Of a stretch of 64,000 nucleotides of DNA, positions 24,836-37,667 are shown in pieces (within the stretch, counting starts at the first letter, position 1; every line of letters starts with the position of its first letter). Location: the NCBI GenBank assembly GCA_945861265.1, contig CAMAUC010000005.1, positions 1 through 64,000 of the forward strand. The letters run 5' to 3'. The position numbers and the translations under genes were made by a program. The stretch comes from Rhizobium sp. Q54 (lineage in GTDB: Bacteria > Pseudomonadota > Alphaproteobacteria > Rhizobiales > Xanthobacteraceae). The notes beneath the pieces are model-generated. The model saw nothing but the letters and a program-made list of their open reading frames with translations. It was not told where the DNA came from and did no database searches.

Positions 24836-25302
24836 TCGCTAGCCCGCGAATCCTGGTACTGGCGGCGGTTTTCGCCGCGCTTTCGACCTCGCTTCTGGCG
24901 CAATCGGTCAGCACCGGTCTGCGCGGCCCGACCCCGCTCGATCAGGAAGGCCCGGCGGCGCAGATGACGCCGCTCAAAAACACCGCGGAAAAGGAAGTGC
25001 GCAATTATCCGGAACAGCCGCCGGTCATCCCGCACAGCATCGAGGGCTACCAGATCGACATGAACGGCAACAAATGCCTGTCATGCCACGCCCGCGCCCG
25101 CATCGCCGAGTCGCTGGCGCCGATGATCAGCATCACGCACTTCATGGACCGCGACGGTCAGTTCCTGGCGACCGTGTCGCCGCGCCGCTTCTTCTGCACC
25201 GAATGCCACGTGCCGCAGCATGTCGCGACGCCGCCGGTGACCAATGACTTCGTCGACATCGACTCAATGCTGAACAAGGCGACGCCGGGCGGCCGCCGAT
25301 GA
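24832..25302 (+). CDS. napB: NapB, diheme cytochrome c subunit of nitrate reductase
   Basis: A 156-residue periplasmic diheme cytochrome that passes electrons from NapC to NapA. A signal peptide ([18 protein letters not shown]) precedes the two heme sites CLSCH (82-86) and CTECH (122-126). The NapB-typical [17 protein letters not shown] block lies between. The start overlaps the napA stop and has GGGGA upstream. An upstream in-frame start (24799) lies inside napA and would spoil the signal peptide. Confidence 0.94.
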   Translation: MIASPRILVLAAVFAALSTSLLAQSVSTGLRGPTPLDQEGPAAQMTPLKNTAEKEVRNYPEQPPVIPHSIEGYQIDMNGNKCLSCHARARIAESLAPMISITHFMDRDGQFLATVSPRRFFCTECHVPQHVATPPVTNDFVDIDSMLNKATPGGRR

Positions 25303-25931
25303 GTGTCACGGGCGAAACCAAGCCGTCAAAGCTCGCGCAGGTCCGCGGCTTTGTCGTCGATCTCTGGTATGTCCTGATCCGCCCCAGTTCGGTATTCGGA
25401 CTAGGCGTTCTTGTGCTGGCTGGCTTCGTCGCCGGCGTCATCTTCTGGGGCGGCTTCAACACCGCGCTCGAAATCACCAATACGGAAAAATTCTGCACCG
25501 GCTGTCACGAGATGCGCGACAACGTGTTCGCCGAATTGAAGTCGACAACCCATTTCTCCAACCGCTCCGGCGTGCGGGCCAGTTGCCCGGATTGTCACGT
25601 CCCGCACAACTGGACCGACAAGATCGCCCGCAAGATGCAGGCCTCGAAGGAAGTCTGGGGCCACTTGTTCGGTACTATAAACACGCGCGACAAATTCCGC
25701 GATCACCGCCAGGAACTGGCGCTGCACGAATGGGCGCGCTTCAAGGCCAATGATTCGCTGGAATGCCGCAACTGCCACTCCGCGCAGTCGATGGACATCA
25801 CCAAGCAGTCGCCGCGCGCCTCGGTCGCGCACCAGCGCTTCCTGTTTACCGGGGAAAAGACCTGCATCGATTGCCACAAGGGCATCGCCCATCAGTTGCC
25901 CGACATGCGCGGCGTGCCCGGCTGGCAATAA
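25299..25931 (+). CDS. napC: NapC/NirT-family tetraheme cytochrome c
   Basis: A 210-residue membrane-anchored quinol dehydrogenase that feeds electrons from the quinol pool to NapB/NapA. One transmembrane helix (about residues 31-52) is followed by four heme motifs: CTGCH (66-70), CPDCH (96-100), CRNCH (156-160) and CIDCH (189-193). Its ATG overlaps the napB stop, so napB and napC are coupled. No napF, napG or napH is present, so this is the minimal EDABC form common in alphaproteobacteria. Confidence 0.95.
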   Translation: MSVTGETKPSKLAQVRGFVVDLWYVLIRPSSVFGLGVLVLAGFVAGVIFWGGFNTALEITNTEKFCTGCHEMRDNVFAELKSTTHFSNRSGVRASCPDCHVPHNWTDKIARKMQASKEVWGHLFGTINTRDKFRDHRQELALHEWARFKANDSLECRNCHSAQSMDITKQSPRASVAHQRFLFTGEKTCIDCHKGIAHQLPDMRGVPGWQ

Positions 25932-25946
25932 ACCGGCGTGGCGAAG

Positions 25947-26891
25947 CTAATAGCGCGGCGTGCCGGGCACGAAGGCGTCGAACGCCGCCCAGAACTGCGC
26001 GCGGAACGAATCCTGTTCCTGCAAGATCTCATGCTTGGCGCCAGGCAGAATGAGATGCCGCCAGGCCAGCAGGCGCATGCCGAAGGCTTCGATCGCCGAG
26101 GTCGAAACCACCTCGTCGTAGCCCGCCGCCACCAGCAGCATCGGCTGGCGGATGCGCGCTGCATAAGACGGCTCGGCGAATTTCTTCATCAGGCGGATGG
26201 CGGAGTCGGCCCAGGCAATGGTCGGCGCGCCGAGTCCAAGCTCCGGCGCCTCCTGCAACACCGCGGCGTTGCGCGCGAAGCGCACCGGATCGGACGTCAG
26301 CACATTGCCGATGAAATTCTCGGCGCCGGAAGCGTCGCCGTGGCCGGTCGGCACATAGGCCGAGCCGCGGCCGATCATGCGCATGAAGCGCGCCAGGGGA
26401 CCGGCGATATGGGTGAGCTTGCCGGGCCGCAACGCGATCATCGGCGCGGTCAGCACGATGCGCTCGAACCAGCGGCTACCGTCGTGACAGGACGCAATGA
26501 TATTGGCGCCGCCCATCGAATGACCGAGTGCGAAATAGGGCGGCGGGCAATCCGGCAGCACGACCTGCGTCATGAAGGCGTCGAGATCGACGGCATATTG
26601 CGAGAAGTTCTTGACGTGGCCCTTGTGGCGGTCGGCGAGCGCGCGTTCGGAAAGACCCTGGCCGCGCCAGTCGAAGGTCACGACCGCGAAGCCGCGCGCG
26701 CGCAAATCGCGCACCGTCTCGAAATATTTTTCAATGTATTCGGCGCGGCCCTGCAGGATGACGACAGTGCCCCTGCGGCTCGGCGGCGGCTGCCAGCGGC
26801 CAAAGCGCAAAGTCACCCCGTCCGGGGTCTTGAAGACGCCGGCCAACCCGTGATCGGGCACCGGATTGGCGGGAATAGAGATGAATTTCAT
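25947..26891 (-). CDS. lysophospholipase-like alpha/beta hydrolase
   Basis: A 314-residue serine-hydrolase of the S33/monoacylglycerol-lipase-like group. The family blocks are VVILQGRAEYIEKYFETV, VVTFDWRGQGLSER, the nucleophile elbow GHSMGG, LVAAGYDEVVS with the acid, and the C-terminal GAKHEIL with the catalytic His. Related proteins are annotated PldB lysophospholipases. No signal peptide is visible. I start at 26891 (MKFISIPANPVP) rather than the 18-codon-longer frame because the family pattern begins there. It converges with napC, 15 bp away. Confidence 0.82.
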   Translation of the reverse strand: MKFISIPANPVPDHGLAGVFKTPDGVTLRFGRWQPPPSRRGTVVILQGRAEYIEKYFETVRDLRARGFAVVTFDWRGQGLSERALADRHKGHVKNFSQYAVDLDAFMTQVVLPDCPPPYFALGHSMGGANIIASCHDGSRWFERIVLTAPMIALRPGKLTHIAGPLARFMRMIGRGSAYVPTGHGDASGAENFIGNVLTSDPVRFARNAAVLQEAPELGLGAPTIAWADSAIRLMKKFAEPSYAARIRQPMLLVAAGYDEVVSTSAIEAFGMRLLAWRHLILPGAKHEILQEQDSFRAQFWAAFDAFVPGTPRY

Positions 26892-27042
26892 GACGCCGCG
26901 AATGAGCCGCTGGACGAGGGCTGTGCGCCTTATAGTGCATGACACCGGAAAGTGTGAACCGGATTCCGGCGCCTCGGCTCCCGGCCGCCGGTGGCGCTAA
27001 AATATATGCAATTTCAATGTCTTAATGATTCGACGCAGGCCT

Positions 27043-27071
27043 CTTGCAGGGCCGAAACGGCGTTCCCATAT
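27043..27071 (+). promoter_or_regulatory. RpoH (sigma32)-type promoter of the Hsp20 gene
   Basis: CTTG (27043-27046) is followed 18 bp later by CCCATAT (27065-27071). This is close to the alphaproteobacterial RpoH consensus CTTG-N17/18-CYTATNT. It would place the transcript start about 90 bp before the Hsp20 gene. Confidence 0.65.
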
Positions 27072-27076
27072 CCTGT

Positions 27077-27168
27077 TTGCGCAGGCCATAACGGCTGCGC
27101 ACGGGCGTTAAAGGTTCGGCCAATCGGCGGACTGCCCGCATGTCGCTCAACTCTGGAGGACCTGCACG
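27077..27168 (+). promoter_or_regulatory. ROSE-like RNA thermometer leader
   Basis: The predicted 5' leader holds a hairpin TGCGCAG (27078-27084)/CTGCGCA (27095-27101). A second possible stem follows (GGGC near 27103, GCCC near 27134). The last element places TCGCT (27143-27147) close to the GGAGGA Shine-Dalgarno (27155-27160). ROSE elements of rhizobial small heat-shock genes end in a U-U/C-GCU motif pairing with the Shine-Dalgarno, melting on heating. Together with the RpoH promoter and the Hsp20 gene, this is a good candidate. Folding was done by eye. Confidence 0.6.
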
Positions 27169-27639
27169 ATGCGTACTTTCGATCTTTCCCCCCTTTATCG
27201 TTCCACCGTCGGCTTCGACCGGCTGTTTTCGATGATGGACGGCGTCGACGCCGCCCCGGGCTATCCGCCCTATAACATCGAACGCACCGGCGAGAACGAC
27301 TACCGCGTCACCGTCGCGGTTGCCGGCTTCGGCGCGGATGAACTTTCGATCGAAACGAAAGAGAACACGCTGACCATCAAGGGCGGCAAACAGACCGCCG
27401 CCGAGCAGTCTGGCGAGGTGCTTTATCAGGGCATCGCCGCGCGCGCCTTCGAGCGCGTGTTCCAGCTCGCCGACTACGTCCAGGTGAAGAACGCGGCGCT
27501 CGAGAACGGGCTGCTGCACGTCGACCTGGTGCGGGAAATCCCCGAGGCGAAGAAGCCGCGGCAGATCCCGATCGGCAACGCTCAGGCAAAGCCGCAAACC
27601 TTGAACAACAACGTGGTCGAGAATAAAGTCGCCGCCTGA
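27169..27639 (+). CDS. Hsp20-family small heat-shock protein
   Basis: A 156-residue IbpA-like small heat-shock chaperone. The N-terminus MRTFDLSPLYRSTVGFDRLF is typical of the class. The alpha-crystallin domain follows (YNIERTGENDYRVTVAVAGF ... ELSIETKENTLTIKG ... FERVFQLADYVQV) with VKNAALENGLLHVDLVREIPE at the end. It holds unfolding proteins for refolding by DnaK/ClpB. GGAGGA lies 8 bp before the ATG and may be sequestered by the leader. A strong terminator follows, so it is monocistronic. Confidence 0.94.
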   Translation: MRTFDLSPLYRSTVGFDRLFSMMDGVDAAPGYPPYNIERTGENDYRVTVAVAGFGADELSIETKENTLTIKGGKQTAAEQSGEVLYQGIAARAFERVFQLADYVQVKNAALENGLLHVDLVREIPEAKKPRQIPIGNAQAKPQTLNNNVVENKVAA

Positions 27640-27674
27640 ACCTCGGCGAACTCCAAAACATCATGAAGACGTCG

Positions 27675-27704
27675 GCGCCCCGGATATCCGGGGCGCTTTT
27701 TTTT
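27675..27704 (+). terminator. strong Rho-independent terminator of the Hsp20 gene
   Basis: Positions 27675-27696 form a perfect 22-bp palindrome (GCGCCCCGGAT half) followed by eight Ts. It lies 35 bp after the Hsp20 stop, and the convergent gene ends just beyond. Confidence 0.92.
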
Positions 27705-27716
27705 GTTTTGGCGGAC

Positions 27717-28286
27717 TTAATTTCCCGCCGGCGGCGGCGTCGTCGGCGGCGTGTAGCCGATCGGCGGCGAGGTCTCGCTGATCATCGGCGATGGTCTTGC
27801 CGGCTCGCCCGGAATAGCGAACTTTTCGCCCGACGCGGCCTTGCCGTCGAAACGCGGAGTCGGCCGCATCGGCGTCGGGCCATCGGCGGACGGCGGTGGT
27901 GCGCTTAACACGGCGCGGCTCGGCCCCGAAGGCGGCGGCTCGGACGCAGGCGGCGGCTCGTTGCGCAATTTCCAGCGTGGGGCGACCGCGGCGGGCGGCT
28001 GCGGCGGCGTGGCGACGGCCCGCGGTTTCGGTACGGATACGCGCGGGCGCGGCAGCGGCGGCGGCGCGGCGACCTCATTGTCATCATCGTCGTCATCGGT
28101 CACGGCCGGCTCGGGACGCCGATCAAGATTGGCGCCGGTTGCGGGCCGGGCGGCTTCGCCCGGCTGCGGCACATGGATGATGCGCGGGCCGCGCTGATAA
28201 TCGAGCGAATACGACTGCCCCACAGCCGACGGCGCGCTTGCGACCGAAGCCGCAAACACGAGGCTGAGGGTCAATGCCTTTTTCAC
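27717..28286 (-). CDS. secreted proline-rich protein, function unknown
   Basis: A 189-residue protein with a signal peptide (MKKALTLSLVFAASVASAPSAVGQ, cleavage near 24). About 28% of the mature chain is proline, in runs such as APPPLPRPRVSVPKP and PPPASEPPPSGP, plus a run of six Asp near residues 64-69. No known domain is visible. Such chains are usually disordered periplasmic or wall-spanning linkers. It lies 20 bp downstream of the DoxX gene on the same strand, so the two are probably co-transcribed. The start is secure from the signal peptide. Confidence 0.7.
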   Translation of the reverse strand: MKKALTLSLVFAASVASAPSAVGQSYSLDYQRGPRIIHVPQPGEAARPATGANLDRRPEPAVTDDDDDDNEVAAPPPLPRPRVSVPKPRAVATPPQPPAAVAPRWKLRNEPPPASEPPPSGPSRAVLSAPPPSADGPTPMRPTPRFDGKAASGEKFAIPGEPARPSPMISETSPPIGYTPPTTPPPAGN

Positions 28287-28306
28287 CGCCGTTGCCTTTG
28301 TGTCGT

Positions 28307-29041
28307 CTAACGGCGCGCGATGTAACGGATGATGTGATCGACCGAGATCTGTCCGGCGCCGAGCGACAGCAACACCGTGAGGAGCGCCGCCCAGTAAACA
28401 TGCGCGGTAAAGAGATCCTGCGGCATCACGTAAACCGAGATCATCGCGGTCATGATCAACAGGCCGAGCGCGGCGAAGCGCGTGCCGAAGCCGATCACCA
28501 GCATGATTGGCAGGATGAATTCGGCATAGCTCACCAGATAGGCGGCCAAGACCGGCGGTATCGGCATCGGCGGATACTGCGTCTGGAAAGCGGCGAAGGT
28601 TTCCGCTTTCACCTGCAAGGGCAGCACGACGGAAAAATCGATGTTGCGCAGGAAATCGAGGCTGACGAGGTCCTGGATATTGAACGGCACACGCGGGCCG
28701 TCGACCCGGGCCTGGCCATCGAGAAAGAACACCCGCGCCATGATCAGCCGCAGCGCCAGCGCCACCAGCGCATAGGGGATGAACGAACAGGCCGACACAA
28801 AACTGTCGACCGTCAGCCCGATGACCGAGCGTGAGCGGCGCGCCCGCTCGTCCGCGCGCCGGGCAATGGCCTCGCTGGTCGAATACGCCGCCGCTTCGGC
28901 CGGCGAATGGCGCTCATGTGGACTGTCCGAATGGTCCATCGGCGCCGGCCCTATCGCGATCAGCCGGTCGGCCAGCCGTTCCATGGCCGCTTCGCCGGAC
29001 GCGGTTTCGGCCGGATTCGCCTGACTAATGCTATTGGTCAT
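28307..29041 (-). CDS. DoxX-family membrane protein with long N-terminal extension
   Basis: A 244-residue protein whose C-terminal half is a four-helix DoxX domain (ALRLIMARVFFLDG, AYLVSYAEFILPIMLVIGFG, RFAALGLLIMTAMISVYVMP, and a final AALLTVLLSLGAGQISVD). DoxX proteins are linked to thiol/redox stress or quinone-associated functions in different bacteria. The first 75 residues are a hydrophilic, charged extension not usual for the family. The start at 29041 has GGAG 9 bp upstream; the frame opens 39 bp earlier. It heads a two-gene unit with the proline-rich protein. Confidence 0.75.
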   Translation of the reverse strand: MTNSISQANPAETASGEAAMERLADRLIAIGPAPMDHSDSPHERHSPAEAAAYSTSEAIARRADERARRSRSVIGLTVDSFVSACSFIPYALVALALRLIMARVFFLDGQARVDGPRVPFNIQDLVSLDFLRNIDFSVVLPLQVKAETFAAFQTQYPPMPIPPVLAAYLVSYAEFILPIMLVIGFGTRFAALGLLIMTAMISVYVMPQDLFTAHVYWAALLTVLLSLGAGQISVDHIIRYIARR

Positions 29042-29552
29042 GATTGCCACTCCATCTCTCATTTTCCGCACCATAGCCAACCCACCAGGGTCTGCGGCGA
29101 TTTCCCCGTTGCACGGTTAAACGGTTAATCGGGCTGGCGATTTGTCGGCGTCGGACGGGCGCAATGCCATTGCGCAAATTGAGCGCGCGTGGTCCTGTTC
29201 TTGCTTGTTGGGAAGGCACTGCCGCAACAAAGCGCAAGGTTTGGTCAATTCCAGCGTGGACCCGTCTTGTGCGGCGAGGCAAAATTTGGCATGGTCTATT
29301 AGGACAGCAATGCTGTCCTAATAGCGGTGGCCCCGGTGCGGGCCCTGCGGTTTCGGGGCAGACATCGGTGGCGCCCAAAGGGAGCGGCCACAGGTTAAGA
29401 CGACCGGGCACGTGAACGGTCTTTGGCTGCCCTTCTCGAGTTTGGTTACGTAGAGCCTGCGGTACCCATAGCGCTAGTGAAATCTGGCATTGTTGAACAT
29501 GGGCTCCGCGGACAAGGCGAGTACGCCGGATGCGCCGGCGAGGCAGGACGAT
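29042..29552. other. 511-bp intergenic region upstream of gltB
   Basis: The region between the divergent DoxX and gltB genes contains no supported gene. An 83-codon plus-strand frame (29164-29415) and a minus-strand frame spanning the same part show no family pattern. The notable feature is the long inverted repeat at 29296-29324. I looked for a sigma54 -24/-12 pair, expected for some nitrogen genes, and found none. Confidence 0.6.
29296..29324. repeat. perfect 14-bp inverted repeat upstream of gltB
   Basis: CTATTAGGACAGCA (29296-29309) and its exact complement (29311-29324) flank a single A. No T-run follows on either strand. It lies about 230 bp before the gltB start. It could be an operator, an RNA hairpin in the gltB leader or a small palindromic repeat. 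Confidence 0.7.
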
Positions 29553-34277
<4,725 letters not shown>

Positions 34278-34278
34278 T

Positions 34279-35721
34279 ATGGGCAAGATCACCGGGTTTC
34301 TCGAAATCGACCGCCACGACCGCAAATACGCGCCCGTCGAGGAGCGTATCAAGCATTGGCATGAGTTCGTTCTACCGCTGCCGGACAAGGAAGTGCGCGA
34401 GCAGGCGGCGCGCTGCATGGATTGCGGCGTGCCCTATTGCCACGGCACCAGCCGCATCTCGGGCGCACCGACCGGCTGCCCGGTCAACAACCAGATTCCG
34501 GACTGGAACGATCTGGTCTATCGGGGCAACTGGGAAGAAGCCGCGCGCAACCTGCACTCGACCAACAATTTTCCGGAATTCACCGGCCGCGTCTGTCCGG
34601 CGCCATGCGAGGCGTCCTGCACGCTCAACATCGACGACAACCCGGTCACCATCAAGACGATCGAATGCGAGATCGCCGATCGCGCCATTGCGCAGGGCCT
34701 CAAAGCCGACGTTGCCGCCGTTAAAACCGGCAAGAAGGTCGCCGTCATCGGTTCGGGGCCCGCGGGCCTTGCCGCGGCGCAGCAGCTCGCGCGCGCCGGC
34801 CACGAGGTGCATGTCTACGAGCGATGGGCCAAGGCCGGCGGCCTGCTCCGCTACGGCATTCCCGACTTCAAGATGGAAAAGGTCCACGTCGACCGCCGCA
34901 TTGCGCAGATGGAAGGCGAAGGCGTCACCTTCCATTACAACGCCGATGTCGGCGTCAATGTCGATATCGCCAAGTTGGTGAAGGAGCACGACGCGGTCAT
35001 CCTGTCGGGCGGCTCGGAAAAGCCGCGCGATCTGCCGATCCCCGGCCGCGAGTTGAAGGGTATCCATTTCGCCATGGATTTCCTGCCGCAGCAGAACCGC
35101 CGCGTCGGCAACGAGCCGCTCGGCAAGCTCGAGCCGATTCTCGCCACCGGCAAGAAGGTCGTCGTCATCGGCGGCGGCGACACCGGCTCGGACTGCATCG
35201 GCACCTCGATCCGCCAGGGCGCGGTGTCGGTCGCCAATTTCGAAATCATGCCGCAGCCGCCGGCGCTGGAAAACAAGCAGTTGACCTGGCCGGACTGGCC
35301 GCTCAAACTGCGCACGTCGTCGAGCCATCAGGAAGGCGTCGAGCGCGACTTCGCGGTCGGCACGCAGAGCTTTTCCGGCGAGAACGGCCAGGTGAAGAAA
35401 TTGCATTGCGCCCGGCTCGACGCCAAGTTCAAGCCGGTGCCCGGCACCGAGTTCGACATCGAGGCCGATCTGGTGCTGCTGGCCATGGGCTTCGTGCATC
35501 CGCTGCACGAAGGCATGCTCAAGTCACTCAACGTCGCGCTCGACCCGCGCGGCAATGTGAGCGCCGATACCAACGCCTATCTCACCTCGGTGCCGAAAGT
35601 GTTCGCCGCGGGCGACATGCGCCGTGGTCAGTCATTGGTGGTGTGGGCGATCCGCGAAGGCCGCCAGTGCGCGCACGCGGTCGACAAATTCCTGATGGGC
35701 AAGACGACGCTGCCGCGCTAG
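34279..35721 (+). CDS. gltD: glutamate synthase (NADPH) small subunit
   Basis: The 480-residue GOGAT beta subunit oxidises NADPH and passes electrons to GltB. N-terminal Cys clusters [11 protein letters not shown] and CPAPCEASC bind the [4Fe-4S] centres. [21 protein letters not shown] is the FAD-binding site, split here by [20 protein letters not shown], and [16 protein letters not shown] is the NADPH site. It closes with [20 protein letters not shown]. The start at 34279 ([12 protein letters not shown]) matches the family. Earlier in-frame codons lie within gltB. The stop leads directly into a hairpin. Confidence 0.96.
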   Translation: MGKITGFLEIDRHDRKYAPVEERIKHWHEFVLPLPDKEVREQAARCMDCGVPYCHGTSRISGAPTGCPVNNQIPDWNDLVYRGNWEEAARNLHSTNNFPEFTGRVCPAPCEASCTLNIDDNPVTIKTIECEIADRAIAQGLKADVAAVKTGKKVAVIGSGPAGLAAAQQLARAGHEVHVYERWAKAGGLLRYGIPDFKMEKVHVDRRIAQMEGEGVTFHYNADVGVNVDIAKLVKEHDAVILSGGSEKPRDLPIPGRELKGIHFAMDFLPQQNRRVGNEPLGKLEPILATGKKVVVIGGGDTGSDCIGTSIRQGAVSVANFEIMPQPPALENKQLTWPDWPLKLRTSSSHQEGVERDFAVGTQSFSGENGQVKKLHCARLDAKFKPVPGTEFDIEADLVLLAMGFVHPLHEGMLKSLNVALDPRGNVSADTNAYLTSVPKVFAAGDMRRGQSLVVWAIREGRQCAHAVDKFLMGKTTLPR

Positions 35722-35758
35722 AGCCCTTCCGGCTTTGATGAAATCAAAGCCGGGGCTC
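35721..35758 (+). terminator. hairpin at the gltBD 3' end
   Basis: CCGGCTTTGAT (35729-35739) pairs with ATCAAAGCCGG (35743-35753) around GAA, extended by GAGCC/GGCTC. The following bases TTTGTTTTG are only moderately T-rich. It begins on the last base of the gltD stop. It probably ends or protects the gltBD transcript and is immediately followed by repeat copy B. Confidence 0.7.
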
Positions 35759-35765
35759 GAGCCAT

Positions 35766-35820
35766 TTGTTTTGTCGCGTTTTCTTCACGCGAACCGGTAC
35801 CCACTTCGCTCGAAAACGCT
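35766..35820. repeat. palindromic intergenic repeat, copy B (identical to copy A)
   Basis: These 55 bases are identical to 11101-11155, with arms GCGTTTTC/GAAAACGC and core ACCGGTACCCACTT. The repeat sits between the convergent gltD and SGNH genes, 19 bp from the latter's stop. Confidence 0.85.
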
Positions 35821-35839
35821 ATAACCGCCGACCGACGGC

Positions 35840-37465
35840 TTACCGCATCCAGCCGAACGGACCGCCGGTCGACGCCGCCGCGCGCGGCTGTTTGGCTTCG
35901 GCCGGTTTGGGCGCTGCGGCAGGCTGCCCCGGCTTCGGCTTAATCTCTGTCGTTGACGTGGGTTTCACAGCCGGTTCGCGCTTCACCGTGTCCTGGCCCG
36001 TCGGCGCAATCGCGGCCGACGCACCGGCTTGCGGCACGGCGGCGGCTTGCGGCGCGGCACCGCCGCGCGGCCAGATAAAATCGTCGGCGCGACCCGATGG
36101 CGCCGCCACCGCGCCGCCATTCACCAGAACGCCGGCCGCGGTCGCGTCGGCGCGCGCGGACGTGACGCCCGCGGCGCCGAGCAGTTCGTCGGAATTGCCG
36201 GGCGTCAGCGTCAACGGCACCACCGGCCCGGCCAACGGCCGCGCCACCGATTTCGGATCGATCGTCAGCGGCCCCATCGGCCCGGACGGCAGCGCCACCG
36301 GCCCGCGATTGCTCATGGTACGGCGCAGTTCGCGCTCGACATAATGCGCCAGCTTGCGCGCGCCGTACTTGGTGAAAAACACGCCGTCGGCCGAGCGCAG
36401 ACGGCGCATCTGGCCTTCATAGTCGGGGCCGAAATTGGTGTACTTGCCGGCCTCATCGACAAAACCGTCCCACACATCGATATAGATGGCGCCGGCCTTC
36501 TCGGCGCGGGCGCGATAAAGATCGTTGAGATAGACGACGTCGGCGGTCGACTTGGTGCCGCGGATGGAGGGCAGGCCGACCCAGAATACCGGCACGCCCT
36601 TGCTCTTGAGCGCGGCGACGGTCTCGTCGATGCGGCGGCTGTAGATCTTTTCCCACGCATCGCCGCGGAATTCGATAATGCCATTGGCTCTCTTGCCGGG
36701 CGCCGGTTCAGGCGCGGCGATTGACGGCGGTTCGTCGTCATCGGCCTCTTTGGTCAGGGCGGTCTTGTCGGCGGCGTCGGAATCCTTGCTGGCCGCGTCC
36801 TTGCTGCTTTGATCCTTGTTGGTCTGATCCTTGGCGCCGGCGCCTTTAGCGTCGGCCTTTTTGTCAGCTTCCTTTTTGGCGGCTTCTTTTTTATCCGATT
36901 CCTTTTTGTCTGTTTCCTTGGCGACATCCTTTTCGCGGATATTCTGCCGGTCGCCGACGCCGAGCATCATGATCACGTAATCGGGCTTCTCGGCACCGAG
37001 GATGTCGCGGGCGACGTGCCACCAGTCGAGATCGCCTTTGACGTCGTAACGGATCAGGCCGGAATGAATCTTGTTCTTGCGGACGATGCCTATCTCAGGC
37101 GCGTCGGCGAATGCATCTTCAAGACCATAGGCCAGCCAATCGGCCATGCCGTCGCCGAGCACCATCACCGACGTCGTCGTCGGCACCGGCTCGGCTTTCG
37201 GATCCACCTTGCGCGCGGCCGGCGCGCGCGAATTATCGGCCGGCGCCTGTTGCTGAACATCGCGATCGTCCTGCCGCCGGTTAGCCGGTCCGAACAACTG
37301 CTGGAAAAAGCCCTCGCTGCGCGCCGGGCGCTGACGGCTGAGGAATGGATAATCCTGCGCCATCGCCGGGCCGGCCAGGCCCAGGACGGCCAGTCCTGCG
37401 TAGTCGGCGGCGCCCAGAATGGCGACGATCGCCAAACGCTGCAAAAACCGGTTTTTCCGCGTCAT
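35840..37465 (-). CDS. secreted SGNH-hydrolase-like (DUF459) protein with Lys/Asp-rich insert
   Basis: A 541-residue exported protein. After a hydrophobic signal region (AIVAILGAADYAGLAVLGLA, ending near PAMAQ) comes an SGNH-type fold. It has VMVLGDGMADWLAYGLEDAF (block I), DYVIMMLGVGDRQNIR (block III-like GxND region) and a late FFTKYGARKLAHYVE. The fold is interrupted by about 65 residues very rich in Lys, Asp, Ala and Glu (from EKDVAKETDKKESD to KEADDDE). The C-terminal 150 residues are Pro/Ala-rich. Block I reads GDGMAD rather than GDS, so hydrolytic activity is doubtful. DUF459 proteins often accompany cell-wall or alginate-like acetylation genes; here a lytic transglycosylase is next door. 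The ATG at 37465 is chosen over a TTG at 37477. Confidence 0.75.
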   Translation of the reverse strand: MTRKNRFLQRLAIVAILGAADYAGLAVLGLAGPAMAQDYPFLSRQRPARSEGFFQQLFGPANRRQDDRDVQQQAPADNSRAPAARKVDPKAEPVPTTTSVMVLGDGMADWLAYGLEDAFADAPEIGIVRKNKIHSGLIRYDVKGDLDWWHVARDILGAEKPDYVIMMLGVGDRQNIREKDVAKETDKKESDKKEAAKKEADKKADAKGAGAKDQTNKDQSSKDAASKDSDAADKTALTKEADDDEPPSIAAPEPAPGKRANGIIEFRGDAWEKIYSRRIDETVAALKSKGVPVFWVGLPSIRGTKSTADVVYLNDLYRARAEKAGAIYIDVWDGFVDEAGKYTNFGPDYEGQMRRLRSADGVFFTKYGARKLAHYVERELRRTMSNRGPVALPSGPMGPLTIDPKSVARPLAGPVVPLTLTPGNSDELLGAAGVTSARADATAAGVLVNGGAVAAPSGRADDFIWPRGGAAPQAAAVPQAGASAAIAPTGQDTVKREPAVKPTSTTEIKPKPGQPAAAPKPAEAKQPRAAASTGGPFGWMR

Positions 37466-37571
37466 GCCGATACCCAAATCTGAAACAAGCCTGGAAAATG
37501 GTGCCTAGAGGGCATGGACCAATAGCCAGCCAAAAATGTCAACTCGAAGGTCGGGCGTTGGTTAGTTGCGC

Positions 37572-37659
37572 GCGCATGACCCCGAAAAGTGGGAACCGGT
37601 TTCCCGCCTTCGCGAAGCCCGCTTCGGCGGGCGAAGGAAGGTCGGGCAAGGTCATGCGC
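37572..37659. repeat. palindromic intergenic repeat, copy C (opposite orientation)
   Basis: Outer arms GCGCATGACC (37572-37581) and GGTCATGCGC (37650-37659) enclose AAGTGGGAACCGGT and an inner CTTCGC/GCGAAG hairpin. It ends 8 bp from the lytic transglycosylase stop. Confidence 0.75.
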
Positions 37660-37667
37660 CAATAAGA

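Noticed and set aside
29164-29415. 83-codon frame upstream of gltB
   Set aside because: It runs through the inverted repeat and has no protein-like features.
29281-29552. Sigma54 promoter for gltBD
   Set aside because: TGGCAT at 29289 lacks a GC element at the -12 position.
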